A stretch of DNA of 41,459 bases, from contig NZ_JNXT01000069.1 in assembly GCF_000716675.1 (NCBI RefSeq), positions 1 to 41,459 on the forward strand. Reading direction: 5' to 3'. The notes beneath the pieces are model-generated. The model was given only the letters and a program-made list of their open reading frames with translations, searched no databases and had not been told where the DNA came from. Shown here piece after piece: positions 13,889 through 21,506 of the stretch; within the stretch, counting starts at the first letter, position 1; every line of letters starts with the position of its first letter. The translations under genes and the position numbers were made by a program. Source of the DNA: Streptomyces alboflavus. GTDB taxonomy: Bacteria > Actinomycetota > Actinomycetes > Streptomycetales > Streptomycetaceae.

Positions 13889-13901
13889 AGACGGCGCGTC
13901 T
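13889..13901 (+). promoter_or_regulatory. Upstream half-palindrome AGACG-GCG-CGTCT
   Basis: A 13-bp inverted repeat with half-sites identical to those inside the larger palindrome at 13947-13962. It overlaps the proposed -35 of the ABC-F promoter, so it may be a second operator. Confidence 0.35.
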
Positions 13902-13929
13902 TGCATCGGTGGCTCATGGGTGGTACGTT
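13901..13929 (+). promoter_or_regulatory. Candidate promoter of the ABC-F gene
   Basis: TTGCAT (13901-13906) and TACGTT (13924-13929) are 17 bases apart. Each is a partial match to the vegetative -35/-10 pattern. The predicted start of transcription, near 13936, falls at the edge of the 16-bp palindrome, a good position for repression. Confidence 0.4.
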
Positions 13930-13946
13930 CCATCTCGTTGAAGCGA

Positions 13947-13962
13947 GACGAGACGTCTCGTC
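13947..13962 (+). promoter_or_regulatory. 16-bp perfect palindrome, likely operator
   Basis: GACGAGACGTCTCGTC is a perfect palindrome just downstream of the candidate promoter and 62 bp ahead of the ABC-F start codon. An overlapping inverted repeat (TCTCG/CGAGA, 13933-13948) precedes it. The size and symmetry are those of a TetR-type operator. No TetR gene is in the window. Confidence 0.55.
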
Positions 13963-14024
13963 ACTCACGAAGGGCGCACGCACCTCCGCGCCCCAGCCAC
14001 CGTCGTCCACGAAAGAAGCCCCAC

Positions 14025-15683
14025 TTGTTCCGTGCCCCAGCAGCACCCGCCGCCACCTCTGCCGCCACCGTCACCGCTCCCGCCACCTCCCAGCTCACCC
14101 TCACCGACGTCACCAAGCGCTACGCCGACCACCTCGTCCTCGACCGCGTCCGTCTCACCGTCCGGCCCGGCGAGAAGGCCGGAGTCATCGGGGACAACGG
14201 CTCGGGCAAGTCCACGCTGCTGCGGCTGCTCGCCGGGCGGGAGCGGGCCGACAACGGCACGGTCACCGTCGTCGCCCCGGGCGGCACCGGGCACCTCGCC
14301 CAGACCCTGGACCTGCCGGACTCCGCCCGCGTCGGCGACGCCGTGGACCTCGCGCTCGCCGACCTGCGGGACCTGGAGCGCCGGATCCAGGCCGCGGGCG
14401 CGGACCTGGACGGCGCCGACCCGGCCGCGTACGACGCCTACTCCGCGCTCGTCGCCCGCTTCGAGGCCCGCGGCGGCTACGGCGCCGACCGGCGCGTCGA
14501 CATCGCCCTGCGGCACCTGGGCGAGCACACCGGCCTCGACCGCTCGCGGCGGCTCGGCACGCTCTCCGGCGGGCAGCGCTCCCGGCTCGCCCTCGCCGCG
14601 ACCCTCGCCTCCGCCCCCGAACTGCTGCTCCTCGACGAGCCGACCAACGACCTCGACGACGAGGCCGTGGCCTGGCTCGAGGAGCGGCTGCGCGCCCACC
14701 GCGGCACCCTCGTCGCCGTCACCCACGACCGGACCTTCCTGGACCGCGTCACCGACACCGTCCTGGAGGTCGACCATGTCACCCGATCCGTCCGCCGCCA
14801 CGGCGACGGCTACGCGGGCTACCTGACCGCCAAGGCCGCCGAACGGGCCCGGCACGAGCGGGAGTACGAGGAGTGGCGTGCCGAAGTGGGGCGCCAGTCG
14901 CGGCTCGCCGACTCGCACATCGGGCGACTCGACGCCATCCCGCGCAAGGCCCCCGCGGCCTTCAGCGGCGCGGGCGCCTTCCGGGCCCGGTCGCGGGCGC
15001 ACGGCGCGATGAGCCGCATCCGCAACGCCCGCGAACGCCTCGGGCGGCTCACGGAGAACCCGGTGTCCGCGCCGCCGCAGCCGCTGCGGTTCGCTGCGAG
15101 CGTCGCGGGAGCGGCCGACGGCGCGGTCGAGGTGGCCGACCTTCGGGTGCCGGGGCGGCTCGCCCTGGACTCCCTGCGGGTTCCGGCCGGCGGGCGGCTC
15201 CTCGTGACCGGGCCCAACGGGGCGGGCAAGTCCACGCTCCTGCGGGTGCTCGCGGGGGAGGTCGAGCCGGAGCCGGGCGCCACCGTGCGGCGGCCCGCGC
15301 GGGTGGGGCTGCTGCGGCAGGTCGCGGCGCCCGTGTCCCGCGCGGAGGGCGCGCGTTCGCTGCTCGCGGCGTTCGGCGAGGACCGGGGCGACGAGCTGCT
15401 CGCGCTCGGCCTGTTCCACGAGTCGGACCTGCGGCGCCCGGTCGGCACCCTGTCCACGGGCCAGCGCCGCCGCCTCGAACTGGCCCGCCTGGTCACACGC
15501 CCGTACGACCTGCTCCTCCTGGACGAGCCGACGAACCACGTCTCGCCCGCGCTTGTGGAGGACCTGGAGGCGGCACTCGCGACGTACGCGGGCACGCTGG
15601 TCGTCGTGACGCACGACCGGCGGCTGCGGGCGGGGTACCGGGGCCAGACCCTGACCCTGGCGGGCAGGCCTGTGCCCCGCTAG
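14025..15683 (+). CDS. ABC-F subfamily ATP-binding protein
   Basis: A 552-residue protein with two ATP-binding domains and no membrane segments, hence the ABC-F class. Domain 1 has Walker A GDNGSGKST (56-64), signature LSGGQ (180-184) and Walker B LLLLDEP (200-206). A charged linker with coiled-coil character (about 265-345) follows. Domain 2 has GPNGAGKST (396-404), the variant signature LSTGQ (476-480) and LLLLDEP (496-502). ABC-F proteins bind the ribosomal E site and either protect against antibiotics or adjust translation; this size and layout resemble Streptomyces antibiotic-resistance members. The TTG start at 14025 follows GAAAGAAG. The palindromic operator upstream suggests induction. 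It ends 13 bp from the convergent DUF2993 gene. Confidence 0.9.
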   Translation: MFRAPAAPAATSAATVTAPATSQLTLTDVTKRYADHLVLDRVRLTVRPGEKAGVIGDNGSGKSTLLRLLAGRERADNGTVTVVAPGGTGHLAQTLDLPDSARVGDAVDLALADLRDLERRIQAAGADLDGADPAAYDAYSALVARFEARGGYGADRRVDIALRHLGEHTGLDRSRRLGTLSGGQRSRLALAATLASAPELLLLDEPTNDLDDEAVAWLEERLRAHRGTLVAVTHDRTFLDRVTDTVLEVDHVTRSVRRHGDGYAGYLTAKAAERARHEREYEEWRAEVGRQSRLADSHIGRLDAIPRKAPAAFSGAGAFRARSRAHGAMSRIRNARERLGRLTENPVSAPPQPLRFAASVAGAADGAVEVADLRVPGRLALDSLRVPAGGRLLVTGPNGAGKSTLLRVLAGEVEPEPGATVRRPARVGLLRQVAAPVSRAEGARSLLAAFGEDRGDELLALGLFHESDLRRPVGTLSTGQRRRLELARLVTRPYDLLLLDEPTNHVSPALVEDLEAALATYAGTLVVVTHDRRLRAGYRGQTLTLAGRPVPR

Positions 15684-15696
15684 CCCGCCCGGCGCG

Positions 15697-16974
15697 TCAG
15701 GACGCGGTGCTCCCGAACCCGATCCCGTACCCCTCGACCCCCACCCGGATCCCGTCCTCCTCCACCTTCACACCCTGCAACCGCATGGCGCCCTCGCCCG
15801 GAAGCCTCGGCAGCTCGAAGGAGAGCGAGAGCCGGTCGACGAGGACGGGCCGGGTGAGGTCGTCGAGGCCCTTGAGGAGGGCGGGGTCGAGGCCGAGGCG
15901 CTTCAGGAGGGCGGGGTGCCCCATCGCCACGTCGATGAGGTTGAGGCGCATCACGTCGTCGACGAACTCCGGCGACCCGGTGACGTCGTTGAGCTTGGCG
16001 TCGCTGCGCAGCGCCTCGCGCACGGCGCCGTCCGGCACCCCGAGGCGGCGGGCGATCTCGGGCACCGCGAGCAGGGCCTTGGCCTGGGACGACTGCTCGG
16101 CGACGCGGCGCGCGCCGGTGCGGCTGAGGTGCAGGCCCTCGGACTCCCGCGCGCCGGGCCGGTAGGTCGCCATGTCGCCGATGTCGAGGCGCATCCGGTC
16201 GATGTCGGTGGCGACGCCGCGCTCGCCGTTGCGCTCGATGCGGGCGTCGGCGCGGACCTTCAGGTCGTGCCCGGCGACGGGCAGGGTGCCGCGGGCGTAC
16301 ACCTTGTCGCGGCCGTGGCCGGTGAAGGTGACCTGGGAGGCGCCCAGCTCCCGGTTGAGGTCGTCGAAGGAGAGGAGCACCTCGCCGCGCATCTGCCCGA
16401 TGACGGCGCCGGTCAGGGAGGTGGGCCCGTCGCCCTTCATGGTGACGTCGGTGGCGGTCGCGGAGACCTTGGCGAGCGAGACGCGGTCGGCGGCGACGTC
16501 GGGCACGGTCACCTTCACCTCGTCCAGGCGCTGGTCGAGGACCTGAGTGAGGAAGGGGAAGCCCTCGATGTCGACCTCGGGGGCCGCGCTCAGGTTCAGC
16601 TGGTCCTTGAGCTTGTCGGCGGCCTCGTGCTCGGCGTAGAGCAGGGCCCAGCGGTCGGCGAGGACCAGGAACGCGGCGGCGACGGCGAGGGCGACGAGGG
16701 CCTTCGCGGCCAGCGGGAGCCCGGCGAACCGGGTGCGGCGGCGACGGCTGCCGCGCCGGTGGTTGGGCGGCTGCCACGGGGGCTCGGCGGCGTTCTCGTC
16801 GCCCGGGTCCTCCCGGAGGAAGTCCTCCAAGGGGCTGGGCGCGAGGGCGCCGAGCTCTTCGTACGGATTGCGGGGAGATGTCTCTTCGTACGGAGGGTGT
16901 TCGTGGCGGGATATCTCTTCGTGCGGATCGGCTGGGGACTGATCAGAAACGGCCATGCGGTGGGGGGAACGCAT
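15697..16974 (-). CDS. DUF2993 (LmeA-like) protein with long N-terminal arm
   Basis: A 425-residue relative of the 4764-5516 protein. Residues 1 to about 80 are a charged cytoplasmic arm with imperfect repeats of the PYEE type (three copies, visible in DNA as repeated TCTCTTCGTACGGA). A basic patch (RRGSRRRRTR) and one transmembrane helix (about 91-108) follow, then the DUF2993 domain with GFPFLTQVL, the motif shared with its paralog. The C-terminal part is longer than in the paralog. I chose ATG 16974, which has GGTGAG eight bases upstream; ATG 16956 (MAVSD) is an alternative. It follows the 5'-nucleotidase gene on the same strand after 53 bp. Lipid binding outside the membrane is expected from the family, not shown here. 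Confidence 0.85.
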   Translation of the reverse strand: MRSPHRMAVSDQSPADPHEEISRHEHPPYEETSPRNPYEELGALAPSPLEDFLREDPGDENAAEPPWQPPNHRRGSRRRRTRFAGLPLAAKALVALAVAAAFLVLADRWALLYAEHEAADKLKDQLNLSAAPEVDIEGFPFLTQVLDQRLDEVKVTVPDVAADRVSLAKVSATATDVTMKGDGPTSLTGAVIGQMRGEVLLSFDDLNRELGASQVTFTGHGRDKVYARGTLPVAGHDLKVRADARIERNGERGVATDIDRMRLDIGDMATYRPGARESEGLHLSRTGARRVAEQSSQAKALLAVPEIARRLGVPDGAVREALRSDAKLNDVTGSPEFVDDVMRLNLIDVAMGHPALLKRLGLDPALLKGLDDLTRPVLVDRLSLSFELPRLPGEGAMRLQGVKVEEDGIRVGVEGYGIGFGSTAS

Positions 16975-17027
16975 CAAGCGATCTCACCATACGTTCACAC
17001 CCCACCCCAAGCTCGTTCGCCGGAGAG

Positions 17028-18863
17028 CTACTTCACAACGGTAATGCGGTCCGCCTTCGGGGGCGCGATCGGCTTGTCCGCCGAGGAGTTGGCGGCGAAG
17101 TAGTCGTTGAGCGCCTTCAGGTCGTCCGCGCCGACCAGCGGGTTCTTGCCCTTGCCCAGTTCGGCGAAGCCGTCGCCGCCGCCCGCGAGGAAGGAGTTCA
17201 GGGCGACGCGGTAGGTGGCGTTCACATCGAGCGCCTTGCCGTTCAGCTTCACGGAGTCGGTGACGATACGGTCGGCGCCGGACTTCGTCATGTCGAGCGT
17301 GTACGTGAAGCCGTCCGACACCTGGAGGATCTTCGGCGAGGCCTCGTTCGGGCCGCTGACCTGCTGCCGCAGCGCGGTCAGGAGCTGCGCGCCGGTGAGG
17401 TCGACGAGGTTCACGGTGTTGCTGAACGGCTGCACGGTGAACGCCTCGCCGTACGTCACGACCCCGTCGCCCTCACCGCCGCTCGCCTTGTGGACGAGGT
17501 CGGAGCGGATGCCGCCCGGGTTCATCAGGGTCAGGCTCGCCTTGGGATCCAGGGACTTGGCGTGCGCGAGCTGCGCGTCGGAGATCAGGTCGCCGAGCGG
17601 GGACTCGGGCGAGGTGGCGCCGCGGCCGGGGATGTCGCCGGAGATGTAGCCGACGGGCCTGCTCGCAATGGGTGCGGCCAGCTTGTCCCAGCGGCCGATC
17701 AGGCGCGTCATGTCGGCGGCCTTCGGCTGCGTACGGCTGACGACGTGGTTCGCGGACTTCACACTGGTGCGGACGATGTCCTTGGTCCTGCGGTCGTACG
17801 TCAGCGTGGTGTCCGTGTAGAGCTTTCCGTACGAGGACGCCGAGGTGACCATGCGCGGCTTGCCGGACGGGTCCGGGATGGTGCAGACGTACGCCTGGTG
17901 GGTGTGGCCCGTCACGAACGCGTCCACCTTGGGCGAAGCGGCCTTGGCGATCGCGGTGATCGGGCCCGATATGCCGTCGCCCGCGCCCGGGGAGTCACAG
18001 TTGTAGTTGTACGCCTGGCTCGCCGGGGAGCCGCCCTCGTGGATGAGCGTGACGATCGACTTCACGCCCTGCTTGTCGAGGATCTTCGCGTACTTGTTGA
18101 TCGTCTCGACCTCGTCGTGGAACTTCAGGCCCTTGATGCCGTCGGCCGAGACGATGTCCGGGGTGCCCTCCAGGGTCAGCCCGATGAAGCCGATCTTCAC
18201 GCCCTTGTGCTTCCACACCGAGTAGGGCTTGAGGAGGGGCTTGCCGGACTTCTCCTTGGTGACGTTCGCCGTGAGGTAGGGGAAGTCGGCGCCCTTGAAC
18301 TTCTTCGGCTTGCCGTGCCTGTCCTTCTCGTAGCAGCCGTCCTTGGGGTGGCAGCCGCCGTTCTGGATGCGCGCCAGTTCCTTCGCGCCCTCGTCGAACT
18401 CGTGGTTGCCGACGCTGGAGACGTCGAGGTCCATCTTGTTCAGGGCCTCGACGGTCGGCTCGTCGTGGAAGAGCCCCGAGAGCAGCGGGCTGCCGCCGAT
18501 GAGGTCGCCGGCCGCGGCGGTGATGGAGTACGGGTGGCCCTTGCGGGCCTCGCGCAGGGACGTCGCCAGGTACTCGGCGCCGCCCGCGTCGATCTTCTTC
18601 TCGGTCCCGTCCGGCTGCTTCTCGGTGACCTGGCCCGAGGAGCCCGCGGGGGCCTGGAGGTTGCCGTGGAAGTCGTTGAAGGACAGGAGCTGTACGTCCA
18701 CCGTGCGCTTCTTGGCCTTCGCCTCGGCGCCGCCCGGCGCGTCCTGCCCGGCGCTCGCGGGCAGGGCTACGGCGAGCGCCCCGACGGTGGCGATGCCCGC
18801 CGCGACGGCGAGGACGCGGGTGGCTCGGCGCCTGGGCCTTCGGTGTTTGGGTATGGCGGACAC
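17028..18863 (-). CDS. Secreted 5'-nucleotidase / metallophosphoesterase (UshA-like)
   Basis: A 611-residue exported enzyme that should release phosphate from nucleotides outside the cell. A basic signal peptide (1-38, ending PASA) is followed by the metallophosphoesterase domain: NDFHG (63-67), D120 in AAGDLIGG, GNHEFDE (152-158), H275 and GHTHQ (319-323), the residues that hold two metal ions. The C-terminal 5'-nucleotidase domain has NPGGIRSD (448-455) and the late segment FLAGGGDGF. All elements are intact. A TAGGCT hexamer about 44 bases upstream of the start could be its -10. I recall that the S. coelicolor counterpart responds to phosphate starvation, but I see no convincing PHO box upstream here. 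Confidence 0.93.
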   Translation of the reverse strand: MSAIPKHRRPRRRATRVLAVAAGIATVGALAVALPASAGQDAPGGAEAKAKKRTVDVQLLSFNDFHGNLQAPAGSSGQVTEKQPDGTEKKIDAGGAEYLATSLREARKGHPYSITAAAGDLIGGSPLLSGLFHDEPTVEALNKMDLDVSSVGNHEFDEGAKELARIQNGGCHPKDGCYEKDRHGKPKKFKGADFPYLTANVTKEKSGKPLLKPYSVWKHKGVKIGFIGLTLEGTPDIVSADGIKGLKFHDEVETINKYAKILDKQGVKSIVTLIHEGGSPASQAYNYNCDSPGAGDGISGPITAIAKAASPKVDAFVTGHTHQAYVCTIPDPSGKPRMVTSASSYGKLYTDTTLTYDRRTKDIVRTSVKSANHVVSRTQPKAADMTRLIGRWDKLAAPIASRPVGYISGDIPGRGATSPESPLGDLISDAQLAHAKSLDPKASLTLMNPGGIRSDLVHKASGGEGDGVVTYGEAFTVQPFSNTVNLVDLTGAQLLTALRQQVSGPNEASPKILQVSDGFTYTLDMTKSGADRIVTDSVKLNGKALDVNATYRVALNSFLAGGGDGFAELGKGKNPLVGADDLKALNDYFAANSSADKPIAPPKADRITVVK

Positions 18864-19011
18864 GGGTTCCCCCCGGGGGCGTTTGGGACGACTTGGGCCG
18901 TCGGGAAGCCTAAGGTCAACGCGCGTAGCGCAACAGGGGCCCGGTGGTTACAGGGAGGTTGCCTTTTGCCTGCGGGGGTTCTTCGGCTGAGGTTGATCGC
19001 GCTTCGCGCTC

Positions 19012-19033
19012 GTCCTCAATCGCCGGACGGGCT
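19012..19033 (-). repeat. Streptomyces intergenic repeat, copy 4, with T-run
   Basis: CCTCAATCGCCGGACGGGCT followed directly by seven T residues. The 18 bases before it (GATCGCGCTTCGCGCTCG) also resemble those before the copy at 11540. The trailing T-run gives it the look of half a terminator. Confidence 0.8.
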
Positions 19034-19102
19034 TTTTTTCCCCTGCCCCGTCCGTCATCTGACGCTCGACGCGCTCGATACTGCTGAGCCTCTCCGTCGC
19101 CG

Positions 19103-19108
19103 TACCCT
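19103..19108 (+). promoter_or_regulatory. Candidate -10 element for mshD
   Basis: TACCCT ends seven bases before the ATG of mshD, and no Shine-Dalgarno is visible, suggesting a leaderless message. Confidence 0.35.
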
Positions 19109-19115
19109 CGGACCC

Positions 19116-20042
19116 ATGACTGACGACCACGCCCCCGCCCCCCTCCGCCAGATCGACACCCTCGACGTACTCGCGGCCGAGCAGGCCGAGGCCGTGCTCG
19201 GGCTCCTCGGGGAGGCGGCGCGCACGGACGGGCAGCAGGCCGTGTCCGAGCAGGGGCGGCTGCAGCTGCGGGGCGGCGGCCGGGAAGGCGTACGGCATCT
19301 GCTGCTCACCGTCGGCGGTGAACTCGTCGGCTACGCCCAGCTGGAGGACACCGACCCCGTCGAGGCCCCCGCCGCCGAGCTGGTCGTGCATCCGGCGCAC
19401 CGGGGGCACGGGCACGGGCGGGCGCTCGGTACCGCGCTGCTCGCGGAGTCGGGGCGGCGGCTGCGGGTGTGGGCGCACGGCGGGCACTCGGCGGCGCGGC
19501 ACCTGGCCCAGGTGCTCGGCCTCACGCTGTTCCGGGAACTGCGGCAGATGCGGCGCCCGTTGGCGGACCTCGACCTGCCGGAGCCGGTGCTGCCGGAGGG
19601 CGTGCGCGTGCGCGCCTTCGTGCCCGGCGAGGACGACGCCGCCTGGCTCGCGGTGAACGCCGACGCCTTCGCCCACCATCCCGAGCAGGGCTCCCTGACC
19701 CAGCGCGACCTCGACGACCGCAAGGCCGAGCCGTGGTTCGACCCGGCCGGGTTCTTCCTCGCCGAGCGGGAGGCGGACGGTGAGCTGGTCGGCTTCCACT
19801 GGACGAAGACGCACGCGGCGGAGCGGCTCGGCGAGGTGTACGTCGTCGGGGTGCGGCCCGGCGCGCAGGGCGGCGGGCTCGGCAAGGCGCTCACCACCAT
19901 CGGCCTGCGGCACCTCGCGGCGGCCGGGCTCCCGACGGCGATGCTGTACGTCGACGCGGACAACAAGGCGGCGGTGAGCGTGTACGAGCGCCTCGGCTTC
20001 GTGACGCACGAGACGGACCTGATGTACCGCACGGAGTCCTGA
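19116..20042 (+). CDS. mshD: Mycothiol synthase MshD
   Basis: A 308-residue protein made of two GNAT acetyltransferase domains, the layout of MshD, which acetylates Cys-GlcN-Ins with acetyl-CoA as the last step of mycothiol synthesis. The N-terminal domain (about 1-145) has the CoA loop HPAHRGHGHGRALG (HRGHGHG); the C-terminal domain (about 155-308) has VRPGAQGGGLGKALT and ends with YVDADNKAAVSVYERLGF, the region lining the substrate site. About 300 residues is normal. The segment EPWFDPAGFF is typical of MshD orthologs. It stands alone, divergent from the nucleotidase gene and followed by a strong terminator. Confidence 0.95.
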   Translation: MTDDHAPAPLRQIDTLDVLAAEQAEAVLGLLGEAARTDGQQAVSEQGRLQLRGGGREGVRHLLLTVGGELVGYAQLEDTDPVEAPAAELVVHPAHRGHGHGRALGTALLAESGRRLRVWAHGGHSAARHLAQVLGLTLFRELRQMRRPLADLDLPEPVLPEGVRVRAFVPGEDDAAWLAVNADAFAHHPEQGSLTQRDLDDRKAEPWFDPAGFFLAEREADGELVGFHWTKTHAAERLGEVYVVGVRPGAQGGGLGKALTTIGLRHLAAAGLPTAMLYVDADNKAAVSVYERLGFVTHETDLMYRTES

Positions 20043-20074
20043 ACCCGGGCTCCGGGCGAGCGCGCAACGACCCA

Positions 20075-20102
20075 GGGGGCGGCGTCACTTGACGCCGCCC
20101 CC
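20075..20102 (+). terminator. Terminator of mshD
   Basis: A perfect 13-bp inverted repeat (GGGGGCGGCGTCA/TGACGCCGCCCCC) with a two-base loop lies 32 bp past the mshD stop and is followed by TCTTG. Confidence 0.85.
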
Positions 20103-20107
20103 TCTTG

Positions 20108-20149
20108 TGCACCACCCTTTCACTACTCAATTAGTGAAAGGGTGGTGCA
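20108..20149 (+). promoter_or_regulatory. 18-bp perfect inverted repeat ahead of the GntR gene
   Basis: TGCACCACCCTTTCACTA is followed by six bases (CTCAAT) and its exact complement. The centre, CACTA-N6-TAGTG, has the form of YtrA-type GntR operators. It ends five bases before the GntR GTG start, so it covers the promoter or the ribosome site and should allow self-repression. As RNA it could also form a stem of 18 pairs. Confidence 0.65.
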
Positions 20150-20154
20150 AGGCA

Positions 20155-20598
20155 GTGGTCGAGTACCGCATCGACCGGCGCAGCGGCGTCGCCACCTACC
20201 TCCAGATCGTCCAGCAGACCCAACAGGCCCTGCGCCTCGGCCTGCTGGAGCCCGGCGACAAGCTGCCCACGGCACGCGAGGTGGTGGAGGCCACCGCCAT
20301 CAACCCGAACACGGTCCTGAAGGCCTACCGGGAGCTGGAGCGCGAGGGCCTGGTCGAGGCCCGCCGCGGCCTCGGCACCTTCGTCCGCAGGTCGCTCGGG
20401 AGCGCGCCCGCCGACTCCCCGCTGCACGGCGAGCTCCTGGAGTGGGCCGCCCGCGCCCGCACCGAGGGGCTCGACCGGGACGACGTGGCCGCGCTGTTCA
20501 CGGCCGTACTGGAGGAGAAGTTCCCGCAAGCGTCCAGCGGTGCGCGGCAGCAGCCCGTACCGCAGCACGGAACACCCACCGAGGGGGACCCCGCATGA
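20155..20598 (+). CDS. GntR-family (YtrA subfamily) regulator
   Basis: A 147-residue regulator. The winged helix covers about residues 10-80: IDRRSGVATYLQIVQQ, LEPGDKLPTAREVVEA, then NPNTVLKAYRELEREGLVEA (NPNTVLKAYRELEREG), which is typical of the YtrA branch. The C-terminal part is short (about 60 residues) with no ligand domain, also typical. YtrA-type genes are usually first in an ABC-transporter operon they repress; here the ATPase start overlaps the stop codon (ATGA). GTG 20155 was chosen because upstream residues would be encoded by the operator; AAGGCA lies close before it. The inducing signal is unknown, though cell-envelope antibiotics are a known class for this branch. Confidence 0.92.
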   Translation: MVEYRIDRRSGVATYLQIVQQTQQALRLGLLEPGDKLPTAREVVEATAINPNTVLKAYRELEREGLVEARRGLGTFVRRSLGSAPADSPLHGELLEWAARARTEGLDRDDVAALFTAVLEEKFPQASSGARQQPVPQHGTPTEGDPA

Positions 20599-21506
20599 CC
20601 GACACCGCCATCGAGGCGGCCGACCTCGCCCTGGCCTACGGCCGCCGCCGCGAACCCGCCCTGCGCGACTGCTCCTTCCGCCTCGCCGCGGGCCGCGTCT
20701 GCGCGGTCGTCGGCCCCAACGGCGCCGGGAAGTCCACGCTGCTCGCGCTCGCCGCGGGCCTGCTGCGGCCCACCTCAGGACGGCTCGCCGTGCTCGGCGC
20801 GGCCCCGGCCGAGGTCCGCGCCCGGATCGCGTACGTGGCGCAGGACAAGCCGCTCTACCCGCGGTTCACCGTCGCCGAGACGCTGCGGCTCGGCGCCGAG
20901 CTGAACCCGGACCGCTGGGACGCCGCCCTCGCCGCCCGGGTGGTGGCCGACGGGGAACTCGACCCCGGCGCCCGCGTCCGCTCCCTCTCCGGCGGCCAGC
21001 GCACCCGCGTCGCGCTGGCCCTCGCGCTCGGCAAGCGCGCCGAACTGCTGCTCCTGGACGAGCCGATGGCCGACCTGGACCCCCTCGCGCGCCACCAGCT
21101 CATGGGGACCTTGATGGCCGAGGCCGCCGAGCACGGCACCACCGTCGTCATGTCGTCCCACATCGTCGGTGAACTGGCCGAGACCTGCGACCACTTGCTC
21201 CTCGTCTCCGGCGGCCGGGTCCGGCTCGGCGGCGGCATCGACGACCTGGTCAACGCCCATGCCCTGGTCACCGGCGCCCGGCCGCTCACCGATCTCGCCG
21301 CGCACACCGTCGTCGAGTCGCACGCCACCGGCCGCGGTCTCACCGCCCTCGTACGCCCCGAAGGACCCCTGCTCCTCGACAGCGGCTGGGGCGTCGAAGA
21401 GCCTTCCCTGGAGGAGCTGTTGCTCGCCCATCTCCGCTCCCCCGACGCGCCGCCCCTGCTCACCCCCGGCGCGAACCCCGCCGACCGCACGGCGGTGGCG
21501 GCATGA
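20595..21506 (+). CDS. ABC transporter ATP-binding protein
   Basis: A 303-residue ATPase. Walker A is GPNGAGKST (40-48), the Q loop lies at VAQDKPLYP (about 81-89), signature LSGGQ (131-135), Walker B LLLLDEP (151-157) and switch histidine in MSSHIVGE. The last 80 residues form the C-terminal extension common in multidrug or antibiotic-export ATPases (CcmA/DrrA-like). It starts four bases inside the GntR gene and its own stop overlaps the permease start (ATGA), so three genes form one tightly coupled operon. The substrate is unknown. Confidence 0.93.
   Translation: MTDTAIEAADLALAYGRRREPALRDCSFRLAAGRVCAVVGPNGAGKSTLLALAAGLLRPTSGRLAVLGAAPAEVRARIAYVAQDKPLYPRFTVAETLRLGAELNPDRWDAALAARVVADGELDPGARVRSLSGGQRTRVALALALGKRAELLLLDEPMADLDPLARHQLMGTLMAEAAEHGTTVVMSSHIVGELAETCDHLLLVSGGRVRLGGGIDDLVNAHALVTGARPLTDLAAHTVVESHATGRGLTALVRPEGPLLLDSGWGVEEPSLEELLLAHLRSPDAPPLLTPGANPADRTAVAA

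Larger units (their letters stand above)
18864..19115. other. Divergent region between nucleotidase and mshD
   Basis: 252 bases with no gene. It holds the nucleotidase promoter region (minus-strand TAGGCT at 18907-18912), one copy of the Streptomyces repeat (19012-19033, followed by a T-run), and a TACCCT hexamer before mshD. Confidence 0.6.

Noticed and set aside
13674..14024. N-terminal extension of the ABC-F frame back to 13674
   Set aside because: The extension overlaps the kinase gene and is a shadow; the TTG at 14025 has a ribosome site and lies after the promoter and operator.
16878..20042. A 1054-codon plus-strand open frame opposite the nucleotidase and DUF2993 genes
   Set aside because: It is the mirror of minus-strand genes and low in normal amino-acid balance (V/G/R/L/D rich). 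Only the part from 19116 (mshD) has family motifs.
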